64,000 nt of DNA from Ceriagrion tenellum (lineage: Eukaryota > Arthropoda > Insecta > Odonata > Coenagrionidae), in NCBI GenBank assembly GCA_963169105.1, contig OY720632.1, positions 3,906,001 through 3,970,000 of the forward strand. Reading direction: 5' to 3'. Every line of letters begins with the position of its first letter. Positions within the stretch are counted from its first letter, which is position 1. Under the pieces are notes generated by a model. It did no database searches and was not told the DNA's origin. It worked only from the letters and a program-made list of their open reading frames with translations. A program made the position numbers and the translations under genes. Shown here one piece after another: positions 1 to 13,300 of the stretch.

Positions 1-181
1 AAGTCCTAAGTAGATGATTTTTATGGAGATATACTTTAAAAAATAGAATATAAAATTTCCAGCTTTTTCTTTAGAGTTTCCTGCATCAATGGTAAAGTAA
101 CAAAGGGCACAGTCTACCGAAGTTCCCAGCAGAGAACATGAAACGTTGTGGCCAAGTAATTTTTATAATTGTCTCTCCAAC
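1..181. repeat. Interspersed repeat, inverted copy at 38944-39124
   Basis: The reverse complement of this stretch matches 38944-39124 at roughly 85-90% by eye, with short gaps. Shared cores include TTCTCTGCTGGGAACTTC and ATTGATGCAGGAAACT. Similarity stops sharply near 181 and may continue off the left edge. The partner copy lies inside the 4.1-kb long-TIR element, so the window may begin inside a second copy of that element. Confidence 0.7.
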
Positions 182-900
182 ATCAAGTTCTTATGATACT
201 ATACTTCACTCAATGGGGAACTGCAGGTGTATTAATGGATTTACAAGAGAGGAAATTAGACTGCATAAATTAATTCAGACATATATTGATTATACATACA
301 CAAAAAGTAATCTTGGCTTCATGTTATCTGCCATTATCAGGAGTAAAATATCCTCTCACTACTCCATAGGACGATACATATTTTTCCACAGCCCATGACA
401 GCAATAAAAGATAATTGCCTATCACTTGAAAATTTCTGATATAATGAAGTTACGATAATTAAGAAACTTAAACCATTACACTTTACCATGTGTAACCATA
501 CCAACAGGAATACTGACCAATTGTGCAAACAATAATCAATTGGTTTGGATGTCTTGATTGATTAGTTTGATTAAAGCTCCAAATCTTATTCATTGTAGTT
601 ATGTTTATTGTTTGGGAGTGATAAAACTGTGGAGAAAACACAAGCTGTGTTTTGCAGGATGTATCTTTACAGAAGTTGTGCTGACTGCCATATAAGAAGG
701 GTTGATTATTCAGGAAGGTTTTGTTGCTATTGTTGTTGTTATTGCTAACAACAACGTGTTCCAGAGTCTTGCATAAAAGCATAAAATGAGATTCACCGTA
801 GACCCCTTCAGTAAACAAACAGAGAGGAATCATAGAAGCATGCCTTGGTTACCCTGGAGATGAGGATAAAGAGGCAAGGGCAAGTATTTCACTGACATAC
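182..900. other. TSC2 intron 12, partial
   Basis: No peptide similar to the next part of tuberin was found on the minus strand. A short TTG-rich patch lies near 720-740. Nothing else is recognisable. Confidence 0.6.
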
Positions 901-1300
901 CTTTCTCCTGTTTGAGGCCAACTATTACAGCCTTACAAGCATGGGTCAAAGACAGGTGGGTGATTGTGCACGAAGGGTGATGGGCCAAGTGTGCACTGGA
1001 GGATGACGAGGAAGCTGCGGACTGCGTCGAAGTGGAGGATGTTGCTGATGATGTGGGCGGAGCTGAGCCTGTTGTGGGAGGAGGCGAGGACCCAGCCCCA
1101 GGAGGTTTCTCTCCATGCCGGTGATCCACAGCCAAGTATGGACTGAAACGAAGTTTGGCCATTGACTGTGAACCAAAAGGAGGAGATGCCGTTGTGCTCT
1201 CAGAGACAGCAGCAGTGGGGCCACTGCCTCCAGTCACTGTCTCAGGGAAACCCAGGTGGAAGTGAGAATTGGCTCGAATCTGGAGGAAGCACTCAAAAAT
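901..1300 (-). CDS. TSC2: TSC2 exon 12 (last exon in the window)
   Basis: Residues 614-746 plus 1 nt. Acceptor TTTGCAG|AT. The start IFECFLQIRANSHFHLG and the motif LRFSPYLAVDH match human FDFLLLLRADSLHRLG and VRFSPYCVCDY. A Ser/Thr/Pro/Ala-rich insert (about residues 665-715) replaces the variable human stretch. The end HACKAVIVGLKQEK faces human FRVLLQCLKQESD. The donor AAAG|GTATGT is inferred from where the homology stops. The next exon is not in bases 1-900. Confidence 0.87.
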
Positions 1301-4300
1301 CTGCAAACCAAAATGGATGAAGTTAAAATACGCCATTTGTGAAATAAATCTGGATTTTCCAATGAACTTTTAACACTTTCCACTCTGCAGGCCCTACATG
1401 CTCCTTTATCTAGCCTACTGGGTCATTTTGACACAGTGAACGTTCGGCAATAACTGTACAATAACAAGGAAAAAAACTCGCAAAGAAGTGATATATGCCT
1501 TGTGCTGCAGCTGATTTGGGATCTCTTGAACAAATTACAACCACATAATGCACAGGGAATGAGTGTCTACTGAAAGCATTGCCTCACAAGAAAGACCACT
1601 GAGATACAACTGAAGAACCAGAGGCACTCAGGTTTCATGTGCTTGGGAACACATACATACATTCACAAGCACAGCTAGGGTGTTGAGTGGATAGTAGTGC
1701 TGTGCAAATCAGGGGTTTTCATTTCGAATCTAACTCCCAAAAGATATTTTGAATCAAATTGAAACGAACTTGTTTTTAAATTTTGGTAGCGAATCGAATC
1801 ACTCTAAAAAATTTGCTTGCGAATCGAATTCGAATCTAATTGAAATGCAAAAATTTATGCAGAGTTAAAGTAATATAGATTTTCACAATATTTCAGGGCC
1901 TTACATTAGCTTATACATTTATATAGTGGTACAAAGAATAGCACAGAATAACTTGTGGTCATTTAAATTTTCGTTTCGCGTGAGGAAAACGTCATTTAAA
2001 CGGATGGCGCACCATTTTTGGAATGAGCGCCATGTTTGAATGCATTGCAACGATACAAAGACGAATCTATCAGATTCGAATATTTTGAATAATTTGGTTT
2101 TGAAGCATCCCAATTCGCAGATGAATCAAATCAAGTTAAGCCTGATTCGAGTCGATTCGATTTCGAAAGCGTTCGCACAGCTCTAGTGGTAAGTTTTAAT
2201 GATCCAAAACATTATTATAAATTACTTAAAAATTCAACACTTGGAAATCTGTCCTCAAAGACACTACACAAAGTTTGACACCAAGGTAATTCAACAAATT
2301 GCCCTCCACAAGTACCACTACTCTAACCAAGATGCTGAGAAGCACAAACAATCATGATGAGTCATGAGAACTATGTAAGTTTTTAGGCAAGACTTACCTT
2401 ATAACGGAGGCTGCTCACATTCTCAAAAACAGATGGTTTCTTGTAGTGGGCCTCAAGGTGATTAACCAAGAGTTTATAAGCCTTGATTGCATGAGAAGAC
2501 GGCAGTTGATACAACTTGACACGAAAAATGTGGATCAATCCCACTACTACAGTGCGCACATCAGGGACTTCTGCTTCACTGACATATGACCCAAGGTCCA
2601 ACTCATATGACCTGTTGAGAATCTGAAAAAAGAAGTTATAACACTAATCACCAAATTACTTTAAACTAAGGATGAGTCAAATCAAAATGTCGATTCTTGA
2701 TTCCACCAATTCTCAGGATTAGAATCGGTATCGAGAATCGATCGCCTAAAGTCGATTCTGATTCCATCGATTCCAGATACATAAATATTCAAATCAAATT
2801 TCATTTATCACATCATATTTGTCTCAGTAATTTTGGGTGTAGGCTATCAATTTGTGCTTTTTAATCTACCTCAATAAGCTGAGGATATAAGTATTTGTAA
2901 TTTGTTAATGAATATACTTTTTGAGCTACTTAGTTGTCTTTGTTATTTTATATCAGCCAATACTTGAATTTAAATAATAGTCGTACTCTACTGGTATATC
3001 AATATCCCACCTGTTATTAGGTATATGAATCGATGGAATCGGAATCGAGAATCGATTTGAAAGAATTGAAATCGGAATTGAAAAAAAGTGGAATCAACTC
3101 ATCCCTACTTAAAACCACAATGATTTTGAATGAGACTGTCCACAGAGAGCAAGATTTTACATGTCATGTGACATGCTAAGCTTTGATCTTACCTTTTCTA
3201 ATATATCGAGTAACTCGAGACATCTCTTACTCTCACAGTCAAGACAAAGATCAATTAACAATTGAGCTGCCGCATTACGAACAGCAGTGTCAGGATCTGA
3301 ATCCACGTGCTGCAAGTGAGGAACAACCACCCTTTCCATGAGATCTTCTTCATAAAGTGACCTGTGTAAGAAAAAAATATCTTAGAACACATAAAATTCT
3401 ACTGCAATTAGCTATGAGATATAGTCATGAACCACACCATAGAGTGACAAAGAGAGAGGGAGATTCGGATGAGTTTTTAAATAATACTTTGGCCGATAGA
3501 TGGAACAGGTGCATCAAATTTCCACGACAAGCCATAACAAATGAGCTTTGGCACGCAGACACTTCATTTAGTGTCGCATAACTCACTTGATGTTCTTATG
3601 ATGATTTCAATGCTTGAATGTTTACTAATTGACCCATAGCAACGGAAACAAATCTTATTGAGTCGTCGAGACCAAATCAAACATGTATTTTAATGTGCCT
3701 TCAATGAGCATCGTGTATAATGAATCTAATTCACGTCAATATGATAAGACACGCGATTACCAAACACAGAGTCAACTTTTAACCGATGTATCATAGGAAC
3801 GACAAAACAATCGATACTTGATTAAAAGCACACAACAGCCATGGGAAATCCACTCTTCTGAATGTTGATGCAAAATCACAGAGTACCACTAGCGCCTCCA
3901 AGTGGTCTTCTCCGTAAGCCTAAATTCTTCCTCCCCTAAGGTGGTGGCACCTGAGAAATTCTTCCCAAAGCTCTCAAAAATTTATGTCCAGTTTTTAGCG
4001 TTGCTTTGCCACTCTATCTATACTTACTCTATGACCACACACACAAACAAACTTTTGAGGACAATGAATAAGGAGCACAAAATTTTAAGGACAGTGAAAG
4101 ACTGTATACCGAATAGGCGAGCTGGGAAACTTCAGAAGAATCTCAAGAAAACTGTACACTGTTACCCCATCTAATACAAGGAACAATGTCACTGCTTATT
4201 ACCTGAGATTTAATTAAATTGTAACTAAGAGGTTTTACTTTAATGAAAATACCTGCATCTCCCAAATAATACTTAATGTTCATTTTCCATCACAGGTATC

Positions 4301-7300
4301 CCTCATCAACTGCAGGGGTTAGGTTTCTGAAAGACCCTGCAGTTAGCAAAACAGCGGTTGGCGGACTATAACTATTATGTAGAATCTGAGGATAGGTTTT
4401 GTGAACTGCAATAAATGATTAATTATTGCTTGGATTATTAATGATCCACATCCGGTGAGTCAGTAACAGTGTCGGGATCACTGGGGTATCCCATGGTTTT
4501 GGTAGATGAAAGTCTTTCTGCACTTTTTCTTTCAGCACTTCCTATATAACTGAAGAATGAAATAATTGTCGGATGGCGAATACTTTTCCTTGGATCATTC
4601 GGTAGTTGTAGTTATTTGCTTGGATGCAGCAATTCTTCTAAGCCTCTCATGAAAAGCAAACCACAATCCATTTGCGGATCCATGACAAACACAAAATTTG
4701 ATAATTCTGTGGCCATATCAAACATTTAGTTGACATTTGTCAATGTAATTTATGTTGAAGGCTCATCTTCCTCAGCCTCTTCTTCTTGTCAGTCGCAAGA
4801 AATTGCTTCAGCTCCTCCTGACTTTAACTCTTCATGAGGGGAGCATAAAAGTTTTTCAAAATCCATCAGCTACATGTCTTATAACCCTTCCCCTATTAGT
4901 CACCATCATTTCTGATAAGAAAGAGAAGGAGTGCCAAATATAATCAATTTTGAAGGTAGAAATGTTACCCACATGATCTAGAGGCTGGAGAAGGGATGTT
5001 GTGTTTGGTTAGAGGAATTACTCTTCTGCGCTTGGATGTGCAGATTTGTGTTTCCGAGGATGGTGAGGAGCATTGCTCAACGCGATAAGCACTTTGAAGG
5101 ACTATTATTTTGAGTCTAAGTAATTATCAGCTTTGGGTAAAAAACTGTTCTGAAGCAAATCCTTGAAGATATTGCAACTTATCCAATCCTTTCAGTTGGG
5201 CTGCTAAAACAATGGGTGAGTTTTAATTTTCGCTGAATGAGCTCATGGGTTCTGCAAGGGGTAAATCAGCATAGGTTTCACTCTAAAGTCACTAGCTGCA
5301 TTAGAGAATGACAGAAGGGCGATGCAGTCTGCTGATCTTGAATTTCAGAGCAATTCTCTCAGACTATGTTGGATATAAAAGACTACCAGGGCAATCTCAT
5401 CTCTTCGAAAATTATTCAGCGTGCTCTCCTGTGGCCTTATGCAATTCTCACGCCACGAGAGATCGTCATGGTTGCATGTACTCACAGGATAACCAAAAAT
5501 CCCAACCATCAAAATGTTTCTTTCTCTGGAATGGAACAGTTCCATTGACCCTTCGATGGCTGTCCCTATCCCCAGCTCACGATTTATTCACCTGGGTATC
5601 CTCTTTTGAGTAAATATTGTCAATTTTAAATAAAAAAGTAAGCTGGAACTGTCCTTAGTGCCCTAACCTAGCACTTGGAGCCTGGCCTCATTTGGAGGGC
5701 CAAGTTAAGGTCAATCCTCATAACAAATGACTTCAAATGTATTTATAACATAAAATTGACTCATTATTGAAACAGATACGATTCAAAATTATTTATGTTC
5801 AAAAAACTGTTCAGAATAAAGTCTCATTGGAATTTGGGCAGGAATAATGTGTGGGCTACAGCACTGATAAGCGACCTTACCCGAGTGAAAATATTTCACA
5901 CCACTATGTAAGAGCCACAAGCTACCAACCAACTTCTGATATTAGTAATTAACTACAATTTGCATTACAGTTTCACATTACTTTCAGCTACATACACTCC
6001 TAACTCCCTACAAATGATTTGTAAGATTTCAATTCCACACATTGTAGTTATTAACCATGCAGTGTAACAAAATAGTTGTCCACTTTAGGAATTACATGCG
6101 CTCACTCCCTGAGAGGGAAACTCATCAAATCCATCAAAATCACATCAAACAATGAAACAATGACATGCAACAAGTGTAGACTCTTCTTCATATTCGTTAA
6201 CTAAAAGCTCCACCTTGTTGCTGCAATCAAATGGTCCTGTTCTTTGCTAATGTCTTAAAGAGCCGATAATTTTCCGTTCGACATTTTTATGCTTATCTGT
6301 TAGGAGGTTTCTCTTATTTTGAAAGGCCTCTTTTGTTATTGCCGCCGTTTTCTTTATCTCTGCACAACATCTGCTATTTTCAGTAAGCATACTACCCAAA
6401 TGGCAAAATTGTTTCACTTGTTCAATAATTTTGGGTTTTCTTTCAATGTTGCTTTTACTCACTACCATCAGTTTTGTTTTCTTAGTATTTATCTTTAATT
6501 TGTTTCTTCAGCGATGAGGAGAGAATTGTTAACATTTTATTGATTTCTTTAGCAGAGTCCCCTATTGCAACAATATCGTCAGCAAACGCCATTTATTTTT
6601 ATCCCTAGTGTATCCCTATTTAGTGTAGACTCAGGTGGAGATATATTCATGAGAGTTATCCTTCACTGAGAAGTCTAGAATTCCCTACATGCAACATTGG
6701 TACTGATTCCTGGAATGCGTTCCAAGCATTTGGTTAACCAAGAAAGAAAAGCATGGTAGCATTAGACGTTGGAGTGATACAAAAACACAGGAGGATGTGA
6801 GAAACTACTTGGATGAAAACAGGGAAATGTGCAGTTCCTGCTTCTCGCTTCACTGTTTAATCTTTCCCTTTCTCCAAAACTGAACCCAGAGATAAACACT
6901 TCATTTCCTCTATTACATAGCTAACTACCATAAAATGCCACTTTGCAGAATATTATTCATCACTTATCAGGTAAGCTGCCATGAATATTAAAATTCAACA
7001 AACATATACATAGTTTTGTAGCAGCTAAAACTTTTCACTAAGGATGGGAGGATTCCACATTTTCTCAGTTCCGGTTCTCAGTTCTGGTTCTATCAATCGG
7101 TTCCTGGTTCTCAGCTCCATTCCTACTCTATTACTGATAACAGTTACACCATTAATACAATGGATTATTATCAATTAGCATTAGATGTTATTCATTACTA
7201 AAACACCCGACTGTTTTAAGTACTTTATTTGAATGAAATAAATGTCAGAATATGCATGAATAAGTAAGAGTTAATTATCAATTAATTAGTAACTGGTAAA

Positions 7301-10300
7301 TGGGCCACATTCATAGCTATACAAGTACAATTAGAAATCATTTAGATTTGTCCTTAATATCTGTCTTCTTAAGTTTTACAGTAAATGTCAGTCAGAAATT
7401 TTTTTGTTGGATTATGCATTCCTTTATTATGAGGTAACTTATTTCATTGACCAAGCTATACAAAAGAAACTCATTGTGCAAGCAAAACAACTATACGTCA
7501 TGAATATTTTGCTAAAACCAATCAGATACAACCATTCTTCACAGAAATAGAGCATAATGTATTGAATGATTTTAGATTTTCCCGGTGTATTACATTTAAT
7601 ATTTTTCTCGGGCTTCGCACCGGGTAATGTTTTCATAAATCGCCTATCTGCATATCCGCATAATGTATTGCCTTAATATCTGGAATAATTTCCTTACAAA
7701 AAGGAGAGAAAAAGAGACTTGCAGAAAAATAAACTATGTTCTGTTGAAAACTTTTGAGTTAGTGGACCATAGCTCAGATTTCACTTCATAAGTTTTTGTA
7801 TGGAAAGAGCAAAATTTTAACAGATTCTGGATCTAGTCTGTTTCGTACTTTGTCAGCAATTATGTTAGCAGTACTAAAAAGTCCTTCTGAAGAAACAGTG
7901 GCTGCAGGTATACATAAATATTTCTTTGAGTTTTTGTGATTGTGGAAATTTACTGCAATCTTTCCAGTATTAAGCAATGTTGGAATTTGGTGATAATGTA
8001 TTTTCAGAAAGGAAAGAAGTAACCTCATTTTCTGCACCATCAACTTCACTTGATTCACCACCAAGTTCTTTGAAGATTGAACTGTAACAGGACCAAATGG
8101 AGCTTTTAGTGTTGAAGTTAGTTGTCTCCTTTTATCTAACACTAAGTCATGTTTTCTGGAGGATTGCATTTCATTGATAACAATATGTCTTGCTTCAGTT
8201 ATGAGGTTTTCCTTAGCAGCTGCTAACTTTACTGGATCTTTGAAGGGATGCAACTTCAGGCGTGGGTCCAAGAGAGTTGCAAAAGCATACAACTTCTTGT
8301 CCTCCAAGTTAGCACCGAAGTTTCAGAGATGCCAATAAATTATTTCTTAGCCCCTGAAGTCCTGACGCACACGGAGCAGTACTTTCTAAATCATGAATTG
8401 TGAGGTGGACAAGTGGAATGATCTCAGAGGCTGTTGTGCTTTCTGAACTCATAATAGAAGTAGCCGAGTCAAACACATCAAGGATTGGAATAGAATTGTC
8501 CATTAGGTTCCACTGAGCACACCCTCCGACTTAAGGCCGACTTAAAAATGGGACTTAAATAACAACAACAACAACAATTTTTTGCATTAAGAACAATTTT
8601 TTGCATAATGTTTTCAATGCATGATGCAGCCACACTTGCTTCCATCCACTCTCTCAACTAGTTAGTGGTGTTTGAATTGGAGCACATTTTCATTACTCAT
8701 TACAGCCTTCATTTTTGATCAACTTTAAACCATCTGCAGCATAATTGATTAAATGTTTCTGATTGTGAAAAAATCACTAATGGACAATTCAGTTATTGGT
8801 CATTTCAAAAATTAAAAATACACCAAATGGAATCGAGGAACCGGTAGTCCCATCACCACTTTTAACACTTGGAGTGAGGACATGATTTTCTATAGTTGTT
8901 GCAGTGACTGGGATTTTTGAAGGCCATTGTAAACAGCAAGATGCCAGGAAGTTGACTCATATTCGTGAGTTATCAGCACTGCAAGGGCTTAATACATGAA
9001 TAATGTACCAAAAACAGAATCAACTTAACTATATATGTATCAGGCAAACCCTACTTAAGCCTAAGTGAGACAAAACTGACAGTGGCATAATGGCTTAAAA
9101 TAATCATTTTCAGAATCATGTGTATAGAAATTTTGGGTTTGGCCCATCACTGTAAAGAAAAAAAGCACAAAAATATTAGCTTACATAAAAGGCTCATTGC
9201 TTCTAAAGCCACTTCTGTAAGTAACCTTTGATGCTTACGTAACTGCCCAAAACCAACAATTCTCCTTTCATACTAAATACTATAGATCACTACCCTCGCA
9301 AGAAACTTATGAAGAAAACTACAAAGGAAGTTTGCCACAAAATATCACAAATGAAGGACTATCTAAGTTCACTGATACTCAGGGTTCTTTTAAAAAAAGA
9401 AAACAATCAAATAATATTTAGGAATATACCTGTTAGTTCTTATGATGTCAGACAAAATATCAAGCACCCTGATGCGTATGCTGGTTCTAGTTTCATATCG
9501 AAAGTATTTCTCCACCAGCATTCTTATTTTGTCCAACCAAGTAGCACGAGTTGGCACCATTGAACTAGAAAGATAGGACACAAGACGAAGAACCGAGCCT
9601 TCCTGCAAAGGAAACAAAATGATTACAAATATGATAACCCACTCAGTCGGGTTGGCCGATACACATCAGCTTATGCACAAATATTGGTCAACTTTAACAC
9701 ACTTATATACATTATTACAATTATTTTTTCGATGGTGTTTAAGTCTTCTAATTATAACTAAGGATGAGTCGAATCCAAATGTTGATTCTCAATTCCAGCG
9801 ATTCTCAGGATTAGAATCGGTATCGAGAATCGATCGCCTAAAGTCGATTCCGATTCCATCGATCCCAGATACATAAATATTAAAATCGAATTTCATTTAT
9901 CACATCATTTTCTGTGTCCGTAATTTTGGGTGTAGGCTATCAATTTGTACTTTTTAATCTACCTCAATAAGCTGAGGATATAAGTATTTGTAATTTGTTA
10001 ATGAATATACTTTTTGAGCGACTTAGTTGTCTTTGTTATATTTTTTCAGCCAATAGTTGAATTTAAATAATAGTCGTATGCTACTGGTATCTCAATATCT
10101 CACCTGTTGTTAGGAATAAGAATCGATGGAATCGAGAATCGATTTGAAAGAATCGGAATCGAAAAAAAGTGGAATCAACTCATCCCTAATTATTACCTAT
10201 TTCAATTAATACAAAATAAAAAAAAACTGCTCATGGATATTATAAATAATAACTTTATAATTAGTGCTGTGCGAATCAGGGATTTTCATTTCGAATCAAA

Positions 10301-13300
10301 CCTAATCGAATTTCCCAAAAGATATTTCGAATCGAATCTAAACAAACTTTTTCTTTAATTTCGGTAGCAAATCAAATCACCCTAAAAAATTCGTTTTCGA
10401 ATCGAATTCAAATTCTAAATAAAATGCAAAAGTTAATGCAGAGATAAAGTAATATAGATTTTCACAATATTTCAGGGCCTTAGATTAGCATAGACATCTA
10501 TATAGTGGCACAAAGAACAGCACAGAATAACGTGTGGTCGTTTGAATTTTCGTTTCACATGAGGAAAACATCGTCTGAACAGACTGCGCACCATTTTTGG
10601 ATTGAGCGCCATGTTTGAATGCATGCAACAATTCAAAGACGAATCTATCAGATTCAAATATTTCGAATCGTTCGCTTTCGAAGCATCCCGATTTGCAGGT
10701 GAATCGAATCAAATTAAGCCTGATTCGAATCGATTTGATTTTGAAGCATTCGCACAGCTCTATTCATAATATTTTTTTCCTGATACATTTCATTAAAATA
10801 CCCTCCACATGTCTCGCTTCTACCACATGGCAGGAGTGAGCACTTAAAGGTTGTTAATTTGCTTATCATGTAAGTGGGCTTGCTCAGATTTAGAAACATA
10901 GATAGCTTATAACCATATTGGTCTGAATGCAAGCTGACCCCCTATTTCAACGTTTCATAGGAACAGAATATTTTGTGCTCTAGGATAAAGTCAATCACAC
11001 CATTCATCCGGCAACAGTTCTCTCCTAAAAATCTCTCCTCTCATTTCTTCCAACTTTTGGCCACACAAACATCAACTCCATAGATGTACGTAGTATCTTA
11101 GCTCAGTTAATTCTAACCATTTTGTAATTTCTTTGGTGTTTAGAACCTATTCTATAACTCCTTTCTCAATTCTAACAGAGGATCAGGCTACATTTTCCTG
11201 TTTGCAAAGCTAAACCACAGCACAAAGGAGCAACAAAACAAAAGGGTTTTGTGTTTTTGGTCTGAGGGTTTTCAACAAGAATACCATTGAGTAAAGAGGA
11301 ATAAGCTGTACCAGACTTTAGAGAACGTGGAATTCCCAGTCAAATTAATTAGATTGATACAAATGACCCTAAAGAAGACAAAATAGAGGGAAGCCTCACC
11401 AGAGACTATGATGTTAATCAGGGCTTAAGACCTAGTGATGAGCTATCCACCATGCTCTTCAATGTGGTCCTGGAGTGAGTGATGAGAAAAACACGTCAGT
11501 TATCCTGGTGGTACATAGTTCATCTGTAAATCACAAAACCTAGCTTAAGCCAATGATGTCAATGTGATATCAAGAAGCCTTGAGGATATTGAGGAAAGAC
11601 TGAAGAGATTAGATATGGAGGCAGAAAATGTTGGACTTCAATATTTTGAACTGTGCCAAAACACAGTACATGCTCTCATCCAGGAAAAGTGAAATGGAAA
11701 TAGATAGATGTATAAAATTGAATGGGAACAACTATAGGAGTTGTAATAAGTTCAAGTACTTGGGAGTTGTGACTAAAAATAATGAAATGAAAAAAGAAAT
11801 AAAAGCTGTGACTGCAGCAGGCAATAGAGGTTATCAAGCTTCATTTATAGTGCTCAAGTCACAAAACCTCAGTAGAAACTTAAAAACAACGGTTTATTGA
11901 ACTGTGATTATGTATGGTTCAAAAACATGGACCATGACCACTTCAACTGAAGAGTTTCTTAATAGATGGAAAAGGAAACCACTAAGAAAGATTTTTGATG
12001 CATTGAAGGAAGGCAGACAGTGAATAATTTGGAAGTATAGAGAACTTTAGGAGCTCTTAAAATGTCCTAACATATCCTCAGAAGTGAAGAGTTTTAGGCT
12101 TAGATGGTTAGAGGACGTGGAGAGAATACAGAGCCAGAGGAAATCTATATACACTCTAACATAGAGTCAGAAATTCAGAGTATTAGGTTAAGATGGTTAG
12201 GGCATGTGGAGAGAATGTCTGAAGATAGAATGGTGAACAAGACATAACTAGGACACCCGGGTAATAGAAGACGGAGAGGAGGGACCTACAAATGATGGTT
12301 GAATGATGCAGAGGAGGGTCAGAGAAAGATGAGATGAAGAAGATGGAGAATGCATGCAAGAGATGATGATGACTGGGCTAACATTGTCAGAGAGGCCAAG
12401 GCGCTCCAAGGGCTGTAGGGCCAAGGAGTAGTATTGGAGATTCTTTTAGACATGATTGAATCTTGCCCACATCACCATTCACTGATCATGTCAACGATTA
12501 CTTAATCCCATCCTCACTTCTCTCAACAATTTGAACTCCTCCCTCTACTCTTTGAAGGATTCTTTACGGCTGTAAGGCAGGGGAGACATGAATGGAAAGG
12601 CCAGCATGCAACAGGCCCTTAAAAATCATTGATAGGGAAGGAGTGGACCTGCATGGGCATGTCATTTTTTGTACTTCTAAATGAAGTACATATTAAAAGT
12701 TCATTAAAACATTTCACCTGAGAAATTTCTTAGAAAGAGCACCATCTGGAAAAACAATATTTACCTCTTAGATTCAGGTGGTGTTTCAGTCCATACCGTA
12801 CACCATTTGTGCTCTCTACTATTATTGCCTCTTATTAGTTTGTAAACCTTTCTAATTAATTCCTGGGTTAGGAGAATCAAATAAATCGGAAAAGAACATC
12901 TTTTTATGTTCAGTACGGTTAAACTTGTAACAACCGACCCCTTTATCGTTACAATCAATTCGATTGGTACAGAGTGCGAGATGTCATTTTAAAGATAAAC
13001 ATGTTAAAATTGCTATATTACAACACCTCTGTTCTTCACTCTATGGTCACATATTTATGTTCACCCTATACAATACACCCTAAGAAAGTCCTCAGGACTG
13101 AAGAGGAAACAGGCAAAGAGACAAACTACCATGGTGAGACCAAAATAATATCTCCATTAGGAACTATTAATGACCATGAAAGTTAACCTCTAATTTAATA
13201 GTGGTTCATTAAAGTGAATAAAGTAAGGGAAAATGTTGATGTGGGAATCAAAGTAAATGGGAAGAAAATAGATATGTTACGATATGCTGATGATATTGCC

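Noticed and set aside
483..833. Minus-strand open frame as TSC2 exon 13
   Set aside because: Asn-rich and low complexity; it does not resemble the next part of tuberin and lacks a matching phase-1 acceptor.
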